A stretch of DNA of 64,000 nucleotides from Litoribrevibacter euphylliae (GTDB taxonomy: Bacteria > Pseudomonadota > Gammaproteobacteria > Pseudomonadales > Litoribrevibacteraceae). The stretch spans positions 372,001-436,000 of the forward strand of contig NZ_JBHRSZ010000002.1 in the NCBI RefSeq assembly GCF_042646085.1. Direction: 5' to 3'. Below the pieces are notes generated by a model. The model was not told the DNA's origin, ran no database searches, and saw only the letters and a list, made by a program, of their open reading frames with translations. Positions 53,953-62,766 of this stretch are shown piece after piece (positions within the stretch are counted from its first letter, which is position 1; each line of letters opens with the position of its first letter). Both the position numbers and the translations under genes were made by a program.

Positions 53953-54786
53953 CTAAACCAGATGAATACCGTCTTTCTCGATTTTGATGAGTTGCTGTTT
54001 ATAGAGCGTTCCGATGGCTTGCTTGTAGGCATTCTTACTGCATTTAAAAACGCGCTTAATGGCGTCAGGCGAACTCTTATCACTGATGGCAATGTAACCG
54101 CCTTCTTTCTTAAGCTTTTGCAACACTTCGCCAGCTAAGCCTTCCACTTTAGCAAACCCCAGAGGCCTGAGACTGATTTCAAGCTTCTGATCCTCACGGA
54201 CACGCTTGATATACGCCTTACGTTCTTGGCCGCGCTTTGGGGTTTCAAACAAATCATTGGCATAAATCAGCCCCCAATGCGTGCCATTTACAATCACTTT
54301 CAAGCCCAGATCCGACTTTTCAGCAGCAACAATAGAAACTTCATCACCTTGTTTGAAGGTATTCGTGTCATCGATATCTTCTAAAAAACGATCCAGCTTG
54401 GTAGAAGCCGCAATACGTTCGGAATTATCGAGATAAACTCGCACTAACGCCTGTCCACCTTTTTTCAGGGTATGTCGTTGTTCACTGAAAGGCACAAACA
54501 AATCTTTCGACAGGCCCCAATCCAAAAAACAGCCGTGGCGATTTTCATCCACCACATTCAAGTAAGCAAATTCGCCGACCTGAACCTTTGGGGTTTCTGT
54601 CGTAGCAATAAGTCGATCTTCGCTATCGCAGTAAATAAATACGCGAAGCACATCGCCTACCTGTTCATCCCCTTGCAAATATTGTTTCGGCAAGAGGATT
54701 TCACCGAATTCACCACCATCCAACTGCAACCCTCGGGGTAGCTGACTTAATACAGGTAAATCATTGTATCGACCAATCTGAATCAT
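53953..54786 (-). CDS. S1-like RNA-binding protein, CvfB-like
   Basis: Protein of 277 residues similar to CvfB/YitL: three S1-type OB folds in the first 200 residues (GEFAYLNVVDENRHGCFLDW, GDEVSIVAAEKSDLGLKVI) and a C-terminal winged helix (about 210-277, DAIKRVFKCSKNAYKQAIGT). These bind RNA in CvfB of Firmicutes, where they affect virulence. An ATG at 54786 with an AGTGAG ribosome site is preferred to a GTG at 54798. It is a single gene with a terminator. Confidence 0.88.
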   Translation of the reverse strand: MIQIGRYNDLPVLSQLPRGLQLDGGEFGEILLPKQYLQGDEQVGDVLRVFIYCDSEDRLIATTETPKVQVGEFAYLNVVDENRHGCFLDWGLSKDLFVPFSEQRHTLKKGGQALVRVYLDNSERIAASTKLDRFLEDIDDTNTFKQGDEVSIVAAEKSDLGLKVIVNGTHWGLIYANDLFETPKRGQERKAYIKRVREDQKLEISLRPLGFAKVEGLAGEVLQKLKKEGGYIAISDKSSPDAIKRVFKCSKNAYKQAIGTLYKQQLIKIEKDGIHLV

Positions 54787-54855
54787 GATATTGCTCACTT
54801 ATTTAAACAGGCAGCATTATAGCCGAGGGCAGCCATTCGCTAAAGAAAACAGAAA

Positions 54856-55926
54856 TTAAAGAATATCGGTCAGAATCACACCAAGACCGAATCGATGAAC
54901 CTTGTGATCGTAATCAATCAAACTCTCACCATAGCCATGAAAATATTGAGCAAACCCACGCAAACGCCCCCAGAGTGGAAAGCTTAAACCCGTTTCTACT
55001 GCACCAAAGCCCGTTGCCCAGTTGTATCGGAAGCCACCGGTAAATTCGTAATCTTCATCTAATCGATACACGCCATGAACTTCGTAATAACCCATGTACT
55101 TATTGATGTCTGGGTTGTCGTCACCTTCCGGATCATCGTCGTTTTCTTTTTCGTCCTCAGGAATTCGATACCAAGGCTGGATATAAACGCCCCAATCATT
55201 CTTGGCAAACCCAAGTCCGGCAAAGACACGGTTCCAACTTCGACTTAAATCACCACCTCGTCCATTCGACTCGTGTTCAATACCAATACGAGTAAGTAAT
55301 GTCCCACCCCATAGCGAGGCAGGAATGGGCGCTTCGTAATAAATTTCAGGTCGATAGTTGGTTTCACGAAACGGCGAAGAAATATCCGAAGCATAGAATT
55401 GCCAGAACGATTTCAGCGTAAAACCAAAGTAAATGGTGTCATTAGGAACCAATAAGCTGGAATAACTCAATGGCACTTTCAAACTGAGCTGTAATTTAAC
55501 TTCTTCATTTTCAATGGGGTTTTCAACGCCAGGATAAAAATCCACGCCCTCATAAGCGTCCTGATTGGGTGAATCCATGTAACTAAACGGAAGAATATAG
55601 TTCTGTCTGTGCGCCGTGATGATGAAGCGATTATCTTCAGTGGCCTTCTCAACCACAATACGTTTCGGCACTTCCACTTCATTCATGGTTTCCAGACGTA
55701 AACAATTGTCTTTGATTTCTTGAACCGTAACCCCTTCCCCTGCAATGTCTACGCTTCTCAGAATACAAAGATTGTATCTTTCATCGCTGGAAAGGCTCTC
55801 CAGATCGGGTTCTTCAGTGGCAGCAAAACCAATGCTGGCACACACTGTTGCAGAATAGGCCAGTAGCCACTTACTAAAAGATCGACCAAGAAATACACGA
55901 CTCTTGTTGTGGCGGGGAATAATCAC
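54856..55926 (-). CDS. pldA: Outer-membrane phospholipase A1
   Basis: Outer-membrane phospholipase of 356 residues. After a signal peptide (cleavage near residue 36, GFAATEE) and a non-barrel region comes the OMPLA barrel. The catalytic dyad His218/Ser220 in GIEHESNG and Asn232 in SRSWNR are intact. It has an unusual N-terminal region of about 80 residues (about 40-100) with two Cys, and an acidic loop rich in Asp/Glu (about 265-280). It hydrolyses phospholipids in the outer leaflet upon envelope stress. The C-terminus ends in a barrel strand. Confidence 0.9.
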   Translation of the reverse strand: MIIPRHNKSRVFLGRSFSKWLLAYSATVCASIGFAATEEPDLESLSSDERYNLCILRSVDIAGEGVTVQEIKDNCLRLETMNEVEVPKRIVVEKATEDNRFIITAHRQNYILPFSYMDSPNQDAYEGVDFYPGVENPIENEEVKLQLSLKVPLSYSSLLVPNDTIYFGFTLKSFWQFYASDISSPFRETNYRPEIYYEAPIPASLWGGTLLTRIGIEHESNGRGGDLSRSWNRVFAGLGFAKNDWGVYIQPWYRIPEDEKENDDDPEGDDNPDINKYMGYYEVHGVYRLDEDYEFTGGFRYNWATGFGAVETGLSFPLWGRLRGFAQYFHGYGESLIDYDHKVHRFGLGVILTDIL

Positions 55927-56102
55927 ATTACGCTCCTTGTACGCACAGTTCGTAGCTTTCCACTATAGGACAATCTTTGTAAGCCTTATCCTACAAAGCA
56001 TCAGAGAAACTTGATTCTTAACTCATTCAATCTAATCTGAAATTTAAATGCATAGTAACACTAGAGAACCCCTGAACAAGTCCCTCTCTGCTCTGGGTTC
56101 CC

Positions 56103-56129
56103 TAAAGAGTCAGTCTTTTATGACGTTAA
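56103..56129 (+). promoter_or_regulatory. Predicted sigma-28 (FliA) promoter of the chemoreceptor
   Basis: TAAAGAGT at 56103-56110 and GACGTTAA at 56122-56129, with an 11-base spacer, match the FliA consensus (TAAAGTTT-N11-GCCGATAA) at six of eight positions in each half. Chemoreceptor genes are commonly FliA-controlled. The start codon at 56174 lies about 45 bases downstream. Confidence 0.5.
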
Positions 56130-56173
56130 ATAAAAAACTACTCGATTATAAGCAGTGAGATTTGGAGGACGTT

Positions 56174-58057
56174 GTGAAAGTTTCCCATAAAGTCGGCGGG
56201 ATATCCGCCATCATATTATTAACTGTAATCACCATCCTCTCCTGGTCTCAGTACCTCACCGTCAGTAACAGCCTCTATCAGAAAACCGAAAACTCGATTA
56301 ACGAAATCAGTTCAGCCTTAGCACATCAGATCGCTAATTGGCTTAATGGTAAGTTAAACCTGGTCAATCAAATGGCTCAAACCATCGATGCCGATTTCAG
56401 TAAAGAACGTATTCAAGAAGTGTTTGATCAATCGATTTTAAAAGAAGAATTCCTCTTGATCTTCGGCGGCTTAGACACAGACGGAAAAGCCATCACCAAT
56501 GACACCAGCTGGAACCCTTCTGGTTGGGATGCGCGAAAACGGCCTTGGTATCAAGTGGCCAGAAATGCCAACGGCAAAGCCGTATTAACCGAACCCTATG
56601 CAGACGCCAGTACCAAAGAAATTCTTATTTCTGTAGTAGCAAACTTCAGCGACAGAGGTTCGTTTAAAGGCGCATTCGGTGGTGACTTGAGCCTGAAAAC
56701 AGTGTCAGACTCGGTCAATACCGTCACCTTTAATGATTCCGGTTATGCCTTTTTGTTGACGAATAAAGGCGTGATCATTAGCCACCCCAATGCCGAGTTG
56801 AACGGCAAACCCATTTCAAAACTCTTCACAAATAACACGCCGAAACTAACGTCCGAATTACAAACCATGGACATTGATGGCACGTCGGTGTTTACCTCCT
56901 ATCACCCACTCAGCAACCTGAAAGGCAGTGACTGGATGATTGGAGTGGTCGTTGAAGAAGACATCATCATGGCAGATGCTGCGGCAGTGGGTTGGCGAGC
57001 ATTCTTTGCGGCCATCATTGGTGTGGTCGCCAGTACCCTGATCCTACTCGTGGTAATGACCAAAGTACTGAAACCATTGCAATTGCTCTATGAATCGTTA
57101 CTAGAAATTAACCGTGGTGAAGGGGATTTAACGAAGCGGCTTCCCATTGTCAGTAAAGATGAGTTTGGTGATGTATCCATTCAATTCAATCAATTTGTTG
57201 AGCACTTACAACAGCTCATCATTAAAATTAAAGACTTGTCGTCCGGGGTAAGAAACAGTACCAATTCCACAGCCGAAGCCGCAGCCGAAGCGTCGGAATG
57301 TTTGCAACGACAGCTTTCTGAACTGGACCAACTGGCAACCGCTATGGCCGAAATGTCATCCACAGCCCATGACGTTGCAGACAACGCTCAGCGTGGAGCC
57401 GACAGTGCGCAAACTGCGTTAGAAGCAGCTCAAACCGGTGCCGGCATTGTTCAGAAAACCACCACCTCCATCAATCAGCTTTCCAGCGATATGGACGATG
57501 CGGTCAAAACCATTACTAACTTAGCCGAATACAGTAACAACATTGAATCGATTCTATCGGTTATTACCGGCATTGCTGAACAAACCAATCTGCTTGCGTT
57601 AAACGCAGCCATTGAGGCGGCACGAGCGGGTGAACAAGGACGTGGCTTCGCAGTGGTTGCTGATGAAGTTCGCGCGTTAGCCTCTCGTACTCAAGAATCT
57701 ACCGAAGAAATTCAGAACATGATTAATCAACTGCAAACCGGAGTGAAACAGGCCGAGCAAACCATTAATCACAGTCAGCAAATGGCAAACGATACTCAAG
57801 AAGTGTCAGCCAAAGCCAACGATGCGTTGGAGTCGATCAGTCAGGCCATCTCTGAGATTTCAGACATGACCATCCAAATTGCTGCGGCGGCAGAAGAGCA
57901 AAGTGCAACCACAGAAGAAATTAACCGCAACACCACCAACATTCGCGACATCAGCCAAAGCGTTGCAGACGGTGCCGAAGAACAAACCGCACACTGTCAG
58001 GACATGGTGGAAAAAGCGAGTCAGCAAGAAGATCACCTCAGTGTTTTCAAGGTCTAA
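56174..58057 (+). CDS. Methyl-accepting chemotaxis protein with dCache sensor
   Basis: Chemoreceptor of 627 residues. It has TM1 at about 10-30, a periplasmic dCache-type domain (about 35-265, RKRPWYQVARNANGKAVLTE), TM2 at about 280-300 and a HAMP domain (LKPLQLLYESLLEINRGEG). The signalling domain has the tip GIAEQTNLLALNAAIEAARA and FAVVADEVRALA. I chose the GTG at 56174 because GGAGG sits five bases before it; an upstream TTG at 56162 is not needed. dCache domains of this type often bind amino acids or other small organics; the ligand here is unknown. Confidence 0.93.
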   Translation: MKVSHKVGGISAIILLTVITILSWSQYLTVSNSLYQKTENSINEISSALAHQIANWLNGKLNLVNQMAQTIDADFSKERIQEVFDQSILKEEFLLIFGGLDTDGKAITNDTSWNPSGWDARKRPWYQVARNANGKAVLTEPYADASTKEILISVVANFSDRGSFKGAFGGDLSLKTVSDSVNTVTFNDSGYAFLLTNKGVIISHPNAELNGKPISKLFTNNTPKLTSELQTMDIDGTSVFTSYHPLSNLKGSDWMIGVVVEEDIIMADAAAVGWRAFFAAIIGVVASTLILLVVMTKVLKPLQLLYESLLEINRGEGDLTKRLPIVSKDEFGDVSIQFNQFVEHLQQLIIKIKDLSSGVRNSTNSTAEAAAEASECLQRQLSELDQLATAMAEMSSTAHDVADNAQRGADSAQTALEAAQTGAGIVQKTTTSINQLSSDMDDAVKTITNLAEYSNNIESILSVITGIAEQTNLLALNAAIEAARAGEQGRGFAVVADEVRALASRTQESTEEIQNMINQLQTGVKQAEQTINHSQQMANDTQEVSAKANDALESISQAISEISDMTIQIAAAAEEQSATTEEINRNTTNIRDISQSVADGAEEQTAHCQDMVEKASQQEDHLSVFKV

Positions 58058-58078
58058 CACAACGAACACTCAAAAACC

Positions 58079-58106
58079 AAAAAGGAGGCCGACTGACCTC
58101 CTTTTT
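58079..58106. terminator. Bidirectional terminator between the receptor and the ABC exporter
   Basis: AAAAAGGAGG at 58079-58088 pairs with CCTCCTTTTT at 58097-58106, eight-base loop, U-runs on both sides. Confidence 0.9.
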
Positions 58107-58137
58107 ACTTTCTATTACTTACCTTCAAAAGAAAAGA

Positions 58138-59967
58138 TCATTCCTCTCCAATATAGCCGCCGGTCTGATGAGCCCAGAGGTGCGCATAAATACCACCGTA
58201 TTCGATCAGTTCCTGATGAGTTCCCTGCTCTACAATCGCGCCTTTATCCATCACAATTAAGCGGTCCATCGCGGCGATAGTAGACAGACGGTGTGCGATG
58301 GCAATAACCGTTTTGTTCTCCATAAGCTGAGTTAAGCTTTTCTGGATGGATGCCTCCACTTCCGAATCCAACGCAGAGGTTGCTTCGTCCAATACCAAAA
58401 TAGGAGCATCTTTCAAAAGCACCCGAGCAATAGCAATGCGCTGACGTTGGCCGCCCGACAACTTAACACCACGCTCACCGACTTTGGCGTCATAACCAAC
58501 GCGACCTTCGAGATCACTTAACGTCTGGATAAATTCATCCGCTTCCGCTTGCAAGGTTGCCTGCACCATTTCTTGTTCAGTAGCTGTTGGATGACCGTAC
58601 AAGATATTCTCGCGAACAGAACGGTGCAGTAACGAGGTATCTTGTGTCACCATACCAATCTGGGCGCGCAGAGACTCTTGCTGAACCTTGCTGATGTCCT
58701 GACCGTCAATCAAAATACGGCCACCTGCCAAATCATGGAACCGCAGCAAGCTGTTCACCAATGTAGATTTACCCGCACCTGATCGACCCACTAAACCGAC
58801 TTTTTCACCCGGCTTGATGTTTAAGCTTAAATCATCAATCACACCAGACGCTTTGCCGTAATGGAAAGCCATATGCTCAAACTCAATCTTACCGCGCGTC
58901 ACTTCCAATGGTTTAGCATCAGGTGCATCCACCACATCTTGCGGTTGAGACAGAGTCGTAATGCCATCGGCAACGGTACCAATGTTTTCAAACAAGGCCG
59001 ACATTTCCCACATAATCCACTGAGACATGCCGTTCAGACGCAGAGCCAAACTGACAGCAACCGCAATCGCGCCTGCGGTAATTAATTCTCCCGTCCACAA
59101 CCAAATACCAATAAAGCCTAAAGCAAAGATCAATAAGTAATTAATTACATCAACACCGAAGCTCAGCCCAGTGGCATAACGCATTTGGGTGTACACCGTT
59201 TGTAAAAATGAATTCATGCCTTCTTTGGCGTAAGAGGCTTCGCGCTGACTGTGTGAAAACAGTTTTACCGTAGCAATGTTGGTGTAACTGTCCACCACCC
59301 GACCGGTCATTTCAGCCCGCGCATCGGCCTGTATGGTTGAAATTCGCTTTAAACGTGGAATAAAGAAGTAAAGAATTAATGAGTAGCACACGATCCAAGC
59401 CAGCAAAGGCAACATCATTCGATAATCTGACTGCGCCACCAAGACGAGAATAGACACCGCATAGACACCGACATAAACCATTACATCCAACAGTTTCATC
59501 ACGGTTTCGCGAACCGCTAACGACGTTTGCATTACCTTGGTGGCAATCCGCCCGGCAAAGTCATTCTGATAAAACGACATACTTTGTTTCAGTAAATAGC
59601 GGTGCGACATCCAACGAATTTGCATCGGAAAATTACCAAGTAACGCCAAGTGCAAAACCGCTGCGTGCAAAAATACCAGAATCGGCAGCCCCACTAATAA
59701 GAGCACACCAAACCAAAACAACTCGCTGCCATGATTTTGATACAAGCTTGACGGTGTTTCTGTGGACAACCAGTCAATCAAGTCACCCATAAACCCAAAC
59801 ATGTAGACTTCAATCACCGCCAGAATCGCCGACAAAATACCCATGGTAATGAGAGGCCACTCCATGCCACGAATGTGATGACGACAGAACTGATACAAAG
59901 AAGAAGGCGGCTGTTTAGGTTCCTCTTCAGGAAAGGGATCAATGATTTTCTCGAACAAACGAAACAT
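58138..59967 (-). CDS. ABC exporter, MsbA/MDR-like half transporter
   Basis: Half transporter of 609 residues: a six-helix membrane domain (about 1-330) and an ATPase with Walker A GLVGRSGAGKST, Q-loop GMVTQDTSLLHRS, signature GVKLSGGQRQR and Walker B ILVLDEATSALD. It acts as a homodimer or with an unknown partner. The ATG at 59967 (MFRLFEKIIDPFP) suits homologues better than an upstream in-frame start at 60015. The substrate, lipid or drug, is unknown. Confidence 0.9.
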   Translation of the reverse strand: MFRLFEKIIDPFPEEEPKQPPSSLYQFCRHHIRGMEWPLITMGILSAILAVIEVYMFGFMGDLIDWLSTETPSSLYQNHGSELFWFGVLLLVGLPILVFLHAAVLHLALLGNFPMQIRWMSHRYLLKQSMSFYQNDFAGRIATKVMQTSLAVRETVMKLLDVMVYVGVYAVSILVLVAQSDYRMMLPLLAWIVCYSLILYFFIPRLKRISTIQADARAEMTGRVVDSYTNIATVKLFSHSQREASYAKEGMNSFLQTVYTQMRYATGLSFGVDVINYLLIFALGFIGIWLWTGELITAGAIAVAVSLALRLNGMSQWIMWEMSALFENIGTVADGITTLSQPQDVVDAPDAKPLEVTRGKIEFEHMAFHYGKASGVIDDLSLNIKPGEKVGLVGRSGAGKSTLVNSLLRFHDLAGGRILIDGQDISKVQQESLRAQIGMVTQDTSLLHRSVRENILYGHPTATEQEMVQATLQAEADEFIQTLSDLEGRVGYDAKVGERGVKLSGGQRQRIAIARVLLKDAPILVLDEATSALDSEVEASIQKSLTQLMENKTVIAIAHRLSTIAAMDRLIVMDKGAIVEQGTHQELIEYGGIYAHLWAHQTGGYIGEE

Positions 59968-60154
59968 GAAAAAGACCTTAAAGACTGGAAAAAATAAGAA
60001 GGCATTGTAAAGCAATAAACCCTGATCAATGTAACAGGATTTTAGATTTAAGTTATCAATTTAGTTGCTCCGATCTATAGTTATAACAAGTGAACCGCTG
60101 AACAAGCTCATTCTTTTTCCTGAGCTCCTAATCCATCACGTTATGGAGGTATGT

Positions 60155-60553
60155 ATGAATACGTCACGTCATGGAATATCTGTAGGCATTGAGCGAGTTG
60201 ACGATGAAATACTGCTTACTATGCAAATTCAAGGAAAGCTAACACATCAAGATTACGAACACTTTGTTCCTATGTTGGAATCTGCGCTACAAGGCATTGA
60301 GCATCCTTACATCAACTTTTATGTTGATGCCACGGAATTAGAAGGCTGGGAACTGCGAGCAGCCTGGGACGATTTAAAGCTGGGGCTGAAACATGGAAAT
60401 GACATCGCAAAAATAGCCATTTACGGCAATAAGAAATGGCAAGAATACGCAGCGAAGATTGGCTCTTGGTTTATATCGGGTGAAGCCAAGTTCTTTGAAT
60501 CCAGGGAAGAAGCTATGGATTGGCTAAAAGAAGAAAAAAAGGCACTTTGGTAA
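60155..60553 (+). CDS. SpoIIAA-like / STAS-domain protein
   Basis: Cytoplasmic protein of 132 residues from the ATG at 60155, which has GGAGG five bases before it; a longer frame from 60065 is not supported. The sequence fits the SpoIIAA-like (CRAL-TRIO/STAS) family: LTHQDYEHFVPMLESAL, NFYVDATELEGWELRAAWDD and a C-terminal FFESREEAMDWLKEE. Members regulate anion transport or bind lipid, but many are unassigned. It is divergent from the ABC exporter. Confidence 0.82.
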   Translation: MNTSRHGISVGIERVDDEILLTMQIQGKLTHQDYEHFVPMLESALQGIEHPYINFYVDATELEGWELRAAWDDLKLGLKHGNDIAKIAIYGNKKWQEYAAKIGSWFISGEAKFFESREEAMDWLKEEKKALW

Positions 60554-60567
60554 TCAAAGTGCCTTTT
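60537..60567. terminator. Terminator overlapping the SpoIIAA-like gene end
   Basis: AAAAGGCACTTTG at 60537-60549 pairs with its complement at 60555-60567 around a five-base loop. The stem starts inside the last codons of the gene and the loop includes its stop. T-run short on the plus strand, A-run on the other side makes it usable by the convergent gene too. Confidence 0.8.
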
Positions 60568-60594
60568 ATGATCTTTAAACCAGCCGAATATGGA

Positions 60595-62013
60595 TCACGC
60601 TTGTTGATAGTCACCTTCTTCGATGTGATCGGTAAGCAACTCAAAGTAAGGTTCAAACACGTCCTGTCCATTAAACTCGGCCTTCAATACCGAGATCATG
60701 GTGTACACACCCACCAGTTTTCTTTGCAAAAATAAGAACTCTTTTGGTGGCATATTAAAATGCTTAGACAGTGCTGAAATCGCTGCTTTTCTAGCAACCC
60801 GCGCAGGCAAATCACTCAGCGCCCAACAATATTCACCAAACTGATTTAAGGTAAATGCAGGGGGTGGATTTTGTTCATTGGCGAACGGTTCAACCAAATC
60901 GTACACGATCTCAGTAAAGGCACTTAAAATCTTCGGCGGGAAATGATCCTGCATAAAGTTGACGGATACCGCCCCTTCCAAGACACGTTTTTTATCACGC
61001 AGATAACCACCTTTAATCATCAACTGAACCGGTTTCATGATGCTGTCATCGAATGAACGAACGGCACCAAAATCCAGTAACACCAGTTGATCAGACTGGC
61101 CGTTTTCGCTTAAACGCACTCGGTAGTTACCAAAGTTCGGATCCGTTTGCATTTCCTGCCAAACAAAGAGCTCTTTAAATAACAGATCTAATGCCGCTTT
61201 CGACAGCTTATTTCTGCGCTCTAGTGTCAGCCCTAGCACGGCATCACAATTGACCGTTAAACCTTCTTCATACGTGGTGCACAGTACCGCACCTGTGGAA
61301 TATCGATCAATCACATCCGGCACCACATAACGATGGTCATCCGCCAGCTGTTTTCTGAATTTCTTAGTGGTATGCGCTTCTTCGTAGTAATCCACTTCAC
61401 GATGCATCATGAAGCGAATTTCATTGAACCACTGATCGAAATCTTTACCCATCTTGATGGAACGAGTCAGCTTCAATAAAGAAGCCACAGTACTTAAATC
61501 ACTGTCGATGGCTTCGGCCACACCCGGGTATTGAACTTTCAGGCACAATTGCTTGCCGTCGGACTTACGAACGGCACGATGTACCTGCCCCAGCGACGCC
61601 GCACCTAGGGGGACAGGGTCAATCTCCAATTCAAGAAGGCGTTCAGCACCGAGCTCGGTAATCAACGCGTGATGAATGGTTGTCCAAGCAACCGGCGTGG
61701 TATCTTCTTCAAGGGTATGAAGCGCATCGGTGATTTCTTCGGGGAGGAATAACTCGCCGTATAAAGCCATCATTTGGCCAATCTTTACAACACTGCCTTT
61801 GAGTTTCCCCAGCTCTTCGACCAGGTAATGGGCTTCTTGAGATAAAGCACGCTTATGCGCTTTGCGTCGACGATCCTGACCTTTGAGCATGGCTCCTGCA
61901 CTCTTTGACGCATAACGAGTACCTGCTACCAAGCCAGCTTTGGCCATCAAGAACTTTCGTTCAAAACTTCCTATTTTAATCTTTTCTACGTGCTTTTTCT
62001 TTTGTTTTGCCAT
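60595..62013 (-). CDS. ABC1/UbiB-family atypical kinase
   Basis: Protein of 472 residues of the ABC1 family. It has the KxGQ motif in GSVVKIGQMMALYG (about 72-85), an Ala-rich loop GAASLGQVHRA in place of the Gly-rich one, and LLDFGAVRSF as the metal-binding DFG. UbiB itself acts in ubiquinone synthesis and is longer with two C-terminal membrane helices, which are lacking here, so this is a soluble paralogue. ATPase activity of such proteins is thought to aid isoprenoid-lipid metabolism. The substrate is unknown. Confidence 0.87.
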   Translation of the reverse strand: MAKQKKKHVEKIKIGSFERKFLMAKAGLVAGTRYASKSAGAMLKGQDRRRKAHKRALSQEAHYLVEELGKLKGSVVKIGQMMALYGELFLPEEITDALHTLEEDTTPVAWTTIHHALITELGAERLLELEIDPVPLGAASLGQVHRAVRKSDGKQLCLKVQYPGVAEAIDSDLSTVASLLKLTRSIKMGKDFDQWFNEIRFMMHREVDYYEEAHTTKKFRKQLADDHRYVVPDVIDRYSTGAVLCTTYEEGLTVNCDAVLGLTLERRNKLSKAALDLLFKELFVWQEMQTDPNFGNYRVRLSENGQSDQLVLLDFGAVRSFDDSIMKPVQLMIKGGYLRDKKRVLEGAVSVNFMQDHFPPKILSAFTEIVYDLVEPFANEQNPPPAFTLNQFGEYCWALSDLPARVARKAAISALSKHFNMPPKEFLFLQRKLVGVYTMISVLKAEFNGQDVFEPYFELLTDHIEEGDYQQA

Positions 62014-62334
62014 GAAGCTTCCAATCTAGGATGGATACTTATTAAACAATCTCTATTAAAAAGAGATCACAACGCATGAGCCTGGCTGTCCATCAATCTC
62101 GCAATCGAGCCTGAAGGTTATAATTATTTATTGTGATTTATTATTTACTGATGAATAAAGGGCTGCGAATTCTACCGACTTTTGCGAATCAGCGCGATGT
62201 CATGAACCGACGTTTAACGTCACCCATTGCCATCTATCACACTAAAGCCCTCTCTACATCTCAGGCGATTTTGTCCAACCTAAATAGATTAATCAATTGA
62301 TTAAGAAAAAAATTAAAAAAGTTATAAGAAAGTC
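62014..62334. other. Intergenic region, no gene seen
   Basis: Between the ABC1-kinase start and the tRNA promoter I see no coding frame or stable structure. It presumably holds the kinase promoter. The last 60 bases are strongly A-rich, which may serve as an UP-like element of the tRNA promoter. Confidence 0.4.
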
Positions 62335-62362
62335 TAGACAAAGAATATTTAATACATATAAT
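62335..62362 (+). promoter_or_regulatory. Promoter of tRNA-Thr
   Basis: TAGACA at 62335-62340 (five of six) and TATAAT at 62357-62362 (perfect) with a 16-base spacer. The tRNA begins 13 bases after the -10, followed by a GC-containing discriminator-like stretch. Strong candidate. Confidence 0.75.
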
Positions 62363-62374
62363 GCTCATCCATTC

Positions 62375-62450
<76 letters not shown>

Positions 62451-62455
62451 GAATT

Positions 62456-62485
62456 AAAGCCCGACTTCGAAAGAAGTCGGGCTTT
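62456..62485 (+). terminator. Terminator of tRNA-Thr
   Basis: A 13-base stem, AAAGCCCGACTTC at 62456-62468 with its complement at 62473-62485, GAAA tetraloop and T-run, five bases after the CCA end. Confidence 0.95.
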
Positions 62486-62642
62486 TTCGTTTTTCAGAAA
62501 AATTCTCTCACCACCACTAACCTTCACATTCCATTCTATAGTTGTATCAAGTTCGTACGAATACAGTTAGTAGGAATAAATCAGTACGATTGAATTAAAA
62601 CGATTGGCCAGACGATCAAATAGCACTTACCAACAAGCAGAG

Positions 62643-62753
62643 ATGAGACCAATTCATCTAAGTGATCAATTTTCTCAATTGAGCCCTGTTCATAAAGCAC
62701 ATAAACTAACCACCAAAATTAAACGTATGTTTGATACCCAAACACAGCAATAA
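62643..62753 (+). CDS. Possible small protein upstream of the efflux gene
   Basis: A 36-codon frame from ATG 62643 stops 13 bases before the membrane-fusion gene. The same frame is open upstream to 62580 without a standard start except TTG 62604. The composition (many Gln, Ser, Lys and His) does not match a family I know. It could be a short leader gene or chance. No good ribosome site is seen. Confidence 0.25.
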   Translation: MRPIHLSDQFSQLSPVHKAHKLTTKIKRMFDTQTQQ

Positions 62754-62766
62754 AAAGAGATAACAA

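Noticed and set aside
56066..56102. GAACCC/GGGTTC inverted repeat upstream of the chemoreceptor
   Set aside because: Only six pairs with a long loop and no U-tract; too weak to call a terminator or operator.
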